DNA from: CAZSXU01 sp964610505
Lineage (GTDB): Bacteria; Arandabacterota; Arandabacteria; JAGLYR01
NCBI GenBank assembly: GCA_964610505.1
Contig: CAZSXU010000026.1
Coordinates: 1-54,471 of the forward strand
Direction of reading: 5' to 3'
DNA: 54,471 nucleotides
Below are positions 51,600-54,471 of the stretch, in pieces (position 1 is the stretch's first letter; every line of letters begins with the position of its first letter). The notes below the pieces were generated by a model. That model ran no database searches and was not told the DNA's origin. It saw only the letters and a list, made by a program, of their open reading frames with translations. The position numbers and the translations under genes were made by a program.

Positions 51600-51780
51600 G
51601 CTCGGACAAGAACATCTGAGGGAGCTAAAGATCCTCACAAGAGACAACAGAGGGAAAAGCGGAAGTCTTTTTCGGAGTCTTGGCCGCTAGCCGAGACTCC
51701 GTTACGTATTCATCTGTGTAATCTGTGGCTGGCTTTTGATCCTGCTTTTCTCTTTATAATCTATGGCTGGCTCTTGATCT
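51574..51780 (-). repeat. Composite intergenic element, copy 5
   Basis: On the minus strand, after the SppA stop: AGCCATAGATTATAAAG, AGCCACAGATTACACAGATGAATACGTAAC, hairpin 51674-51700 (GGAGTCTTGGC-CGCTA-complement, one wobble), then GAAAAAGACTTCCGCTTTTCCC and the rest as in copy 3, ending inside the coding sequence of the Na/Pi cotransporter. The near identity with copy 3 over about 180 bases suggests recent movement or conversion. Confidence 0.85.
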
Positions 51781-51789
51781 TGCCCCCGC

Positions 51790-54285
51790 CTACGGAACCA
51801 TCATCAGGTCCGGCGGCACGATTGCCAGTGGCCGGCCCTGGCCTGCGAGGACCGCTCTCACATAATCCATATCCACCGATTCGTCTTCGATCCGGATCGG
51901 GCTCGGCATCTTGAACATGTTCGGATTGAGAAGTCCCATTCTCGGCAGCTCGACCAGCTCAATCTCCTCATCATCGGCGATACCGGCTTCCCTCTTCGCC
52001 AGGGCAATGGCCTGCTCCAACCCCCCGATCTCATCGACCAGGCCCACCTCGAGGCCATCCCTGCCGGTCCACACCCGGCCTTCGGCTATCCGGTGGACTT
52101 CGTCCCGGGTCATTCCCCGGCCTTCCGCGACCCTCGCAAGGAAATGCTCGTACGACGTCAGGATCTCCTGCCTGAACCTCCCGTGCTCAAAGCGTGTCAG
52201 ATTGCGGTCGGGGATCATGAATCCGAGAACCGGAAGACGAATCCCGAGAAGCACGTCGGCGTGATCGCCTACGGTCACGGCCGCAGACCCCATGCCCAGT
52301 TTGTCGCCGAGGCCCTGATTCCAGGCCCACATGGCGATCACCCCGATGGATCCGGTGATCGTGAAAGGTGTGGCGAGGATTTTGTCCCCGTACATCGAAA
52401 TCCAATATCCGCCCGAGCCGGCCACCCATCCCTGGGAGACGATCACCGGTTTCTCTTCGGCCGTCTTCTTGAGCTCGTCGGCCACGATGTCGGACGCCAC
52501 GATCTCCCCGCCAGGCGAGTCCGCCCGGAACACCACGGCCTTGATATCACGGTTCTCCCGGACCGCACGGATCACACCGCCCAGCCGACGCGCGGCGATT
52601 CCCTCGTCCATGGCGCAGGGACCGAGCGCGTAGATCACGGCCACCCGCGGGGGACGACTCCACATATCCTCGTGGGTCCGGAAGAATTCCAGCCCCGCCC
52701 GCCCGACGAGACCCTTTCCCTCCCCCTCCAGATCCTTGATGACATCCCCGATGTCGGGCCACCGGGTCATATCGTCAACCAGCCCCAGGGCCTTGGCGGA
52801 ATCCGCCTGCGTGAGGATCATGTCGTTGACGAAATCATCAAAATACGCCTCGCTGAACCCTCTGGACGCGGCAACGTCTCTCCGGATTTCCTCGTAGAAC
52901 CCGTCCATGAGAGCCTGTCGCTGCTCTCGATCCGCTTCGGACATGTCCTCCCGGGCGAAGCCCTCTGCCGCGGATTTGTACTTGAAAAACCTCAGTTCCT
53001 CGACACCGAGCCCGATCTTGTCGAACATCTTCTTCATATACGTGCGCGCCATGCCCATTCCGAGCAGCATCACTCCGCCCGCCGGGTCAATCACGACCCG
53101 ATCGGCGACCGAAGCCAGGTAGTACGTCCGCATGTCCGCCAGGTCGAAGAAGGTCACGACCTTCTTGCCCGCGTGGCGGATATCCTGGAGTTTCTGCCGG
53201 ACTTCCCACGCCAGGGCCCAGGATATCCTCATAGAAGAGAGATTCAGCGCCACGCCGGCGTAGCGATCATCGGTTCGCACTTCCTCCAGATCGCGCAACA
53301 GTTCGGTGAGGGTGTGGCCGTCGCCGTCAAACCAGCGGTACCGGCGGTAGCGGGTCGATCCCTTCATATCGAGGGACAAATAGGTTTTCCCCCGAACCAT
53401 CATGTTGCCGCCCAGCATCGGCTTCCGGTAGCCGGTCCGAAGACCGTAGGTCGTCCGGAGGAGATCCCCGTCCTTGTCAAAATCCGGATGGACGGAGACG
53501 CCGAAAGTCCCGAGCGAAACCGATATGCCAAGGGAGTATGAATCGTCCTTCCTCGTTCTTCCGAAAAGGGTGATGCCGGGAATGAACTCCGTGGCCACTC
53601 CCGCGCTCCACCGTGAATCTTCGATGTCTTCGTCGTTCATGTAGACGACGTCGCCGAACACGGTGAGAATGGAGGACCCGAACGGGCGAAGTCCCCCGTC
53701 CAGCACGTACCGCCGTTCTCCCTTGTCGAAGGTAAAGGCGGCCGCGCTTCCCAGGGAAACCTGCTTCGTCGGCCGCCAGATGGCGCCGAGGGAGAGGGCC
53801 TTGTCTCTCCGCCGCTCCCAGGTTTCTCCGCTACTCCACTGGTAGGCGATTCCGGCGGCGGATCGTCCGTCGCCCGAGGTCAGCGCCAGCGTATAGTCGG
53901 TCATGGAATGCTCGAGAACCAGGCTCCCGGCGTATCCCGAACCCTGCGCGAGCATCAGGTTGTCGCGCTTCCACTTCCAGTGCGTCACGCCGAAACCGAT
54001 GTGCGTGCCTCCCAGTGCCACGGACCAACTTTGCGGGAGGCTGGAGTTCTCCTCGGGTTCCGACCAGAAGAATTCGAGCTCTCCTCCGGGCAGCATTCTC
54101 CACGCCGCCGGATTGATGACGCCCGACATCGCGTCTCCGGCGACACTCGGAGATCCGGGCAGAAACCCGACGTGACTTGCGTACGACGCCAGATAGGGAA
54201 GGTCCTCCGCGCCCGCAGGCAACGCCCCAACCAGAGTGATGATCGGGATCGCGACCCCTACGAGCAGCGACCGCGCTGTTCTCAT
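51790..54285 (-). CDS. sppA: SppA-type signal peptide peptidase fused to an N-terminal outer-membrane beta-barrel-like domain
   Basis: An 831-residue exported protein: signal MRTARSLLVGVAIPIITLVG, cleavage near PAGAE. Residues about 27-290 alternate hydrophobic and polar residues in short strands with aromatic ends and contain GVINPAAWRML, as outer-membrane barrel proteins do. From about residue 300 the protein is SppA: LTELLRDLEEVRTDDRYAGVALNL, the lysine in FKYKSAAEGF (near 436), and the serine in GWVAGSGGYWISM (near 620), which form the Ser/Lys dyad. Usual SppA proteins have no barrel. GAGGAGG precedes the start. It may be an outer-membrane-associated protease; this is inference. Confidence 0.85.
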   Translation of the reverse strand: MRTARSLLVGVAIPIITLVGALPAGAEDLPYLASYASHVGFLPGSPSVAGDAMSGVINPAAWRMLPGGELEFFWSEPEENSSLPQSWSVALGGTHIGFGVTHWKWKRDNLMLAQGSGYAGSLVLEHSMTDYTLALTSGDGRSAAGIAYQWSSGETWERRRDKALSLGAIWRPTKQVSLGSAAAFTFDKGERRYVLDGGLRPFGSSILTVFGDVVYMNDEDIEDSRWSAGVATEFIPGITLFGRTRKDDSYSLGISVSLGTFGVSVHPDFDKDGDLLRTTYGLRTGYRKPMLGGNMMVRGKTYLSLDMKGSTRYRRYRWFDGDGHTLTELLRDLEEVRTDDRYAGVALNLSSMRISWALAWEVRQKLQDIRHAGKKVVTFFDLADMRTYYLASVADRVVIDPAGGVMLLGMGMARTYMKKMFDKIGLGVEELRFFKYKSAAEGFAREDMSEADREQRQALMDGFYEEIRRDVAASRGFSEAYFDDFVNDMILTQADSAKALGLVDDMTRWPDIGDVIKDLEGEGKGLVGRAGLEFFRTHEDMWSRPPRVAVIYALGPCAMDEGIAARRLGGVIRAVRENRDIKAVVFRADSPGGEIVASDIVADELKKTAEEKPVIVSQGWVAGSGGYWISMYGDKILATPFTITGSIGVIAMWAWNQGLGDKLGMGSAAVTVGDHADVLLGIRLPVLGFMIPDRNLTRFEHGRFRQEILTSYEHFLARVAEGRGMTRDEVHRIAEGRVWTGRDGLEVGLVDEIGGLEQAIALAKREAGIADDEEIELVELPRMGLLNPNMFKMPSPIRIEDESVDMDYVRAVLAGQGRPLAIVPPDLMMVP

Positions 54286-54471
54286 GGGAAATCCTCCTCT
54301 TAGGGGAAGAAGCGGAATGGACGTTCGGGTTCAGTCTGCTGCTCGAAGTCTACCGGCCGCTTGCGGGGAAGTCAACGGCGGCGTGCACTGGCTCTCGGCA
54401 ATCGGCAATGCTATGGAGACGCTGTGGAAGGTCTAGGGATACGACTATGAAAGCTGCTTACCAGTATTAAC
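54286..54471. other. Upstream region of sppA to the window edge
   Basis: 186 bases without a recognisable gene, promoter or repeat. It should contain the promoter of the SppA-type gene. Confidence 0.4.

Overview
The window is a high-GC stretch of a bacterial chromosome with 43 protein-coding genes or gene remnants, some of them partial or broken, and no rRNA, tRNA or CRISPR array that I can see. It contains two 100-N gaps, so it is a scaffold and probably part of a metagenome-assembled genome. Several features recall Gram-negative lineages of the FCB side of the tree (Eisenbacteria, Latescibacteria or Krumholzibacteria-like): a secreted phosphatase with a sorting-domain-like C-terminus, lipoproteins, a TolC/RND efflux set, and GxxExxY and four-helix-bundle genes set among intergenic repeats. 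This placement is inference only.

Layout. 1-1572: a hypothetical pair on the minus strand and a divergent ORF6N-domain gene. 1921-4217: GNAT-like protein, a thiolase lacking the usual nucleophilic Cys, and its DUF35 zinc-ribbon partner. 4381-9126: GxxExxY protein, pgeF, tryptophanase and a polytopic membrane protein. 9575-15867: SDR protein, AGCS symporter, ketoglutarate-semialdehyde-type aldehyde dehydrogenase, and a sodium:solute symporter preceded by a 36-residue membrane microprotein. 16085-26493: secreted purple-acid-type phosphatase, TPR lipoprotein, POT and OPT peptide transporters, ArsR-type regulator, WalJ-like hydrolase. 26805-32498: RND permease, adaptor and TolC operon. 32833-35847: a scarred region with truncated corA, a 208-bp element with 22-bp inverted ends, a truncated membrane-protein gene, a four-helix-bundle gene inside GTCCGAC repeats, a PsiE-like gene and a REP-associated transposase remnant. 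36121-45980: glucan phosphorylase, SLC13 permease, asd and lysC, secreted prolyl aminopeptidase, methyltransferase, DinB-like protein, secreted CarboxypepD_reg-like protein. 46336-54285: pepT, an LpoB-like/TPR lipoprotein pair, a Na/Pi cotransporter, and SppA fused to a putative outer-membrane beta-barrel.

Physiology. Peptide and amino-acid use dominates: POT and OPT uptake, PepT, prolyl aminopeptidase, AGCS symport, tryptophanase, and dehydrogenases feeding central metabolism. Envelope functions (RND efflux, LpoB, SppA, PgeF) are the second theme.

The most unusual content is between the genes. Nonamer iterons (CACAGATTN or CGCAGATTN, two or three in tandem) begin a few bases after the stop codon of about a dozen genes, nearly always oriented with the gene they follow. 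In five places they belong to a composite element of 110-400 bp carrying a GGAGTCTCGG...CCGAGACTCC hairpin. Two copies, about 5.5 kb apart, are nearly identical over about 180 bp. A second 9-bp-period repeat (TCCGACNNN) lies on both sides of, and in frame inside, the four-helix-bundle gene. These repeat systems, with the two small gene families they surround, are the best candidate here for something not yet described.
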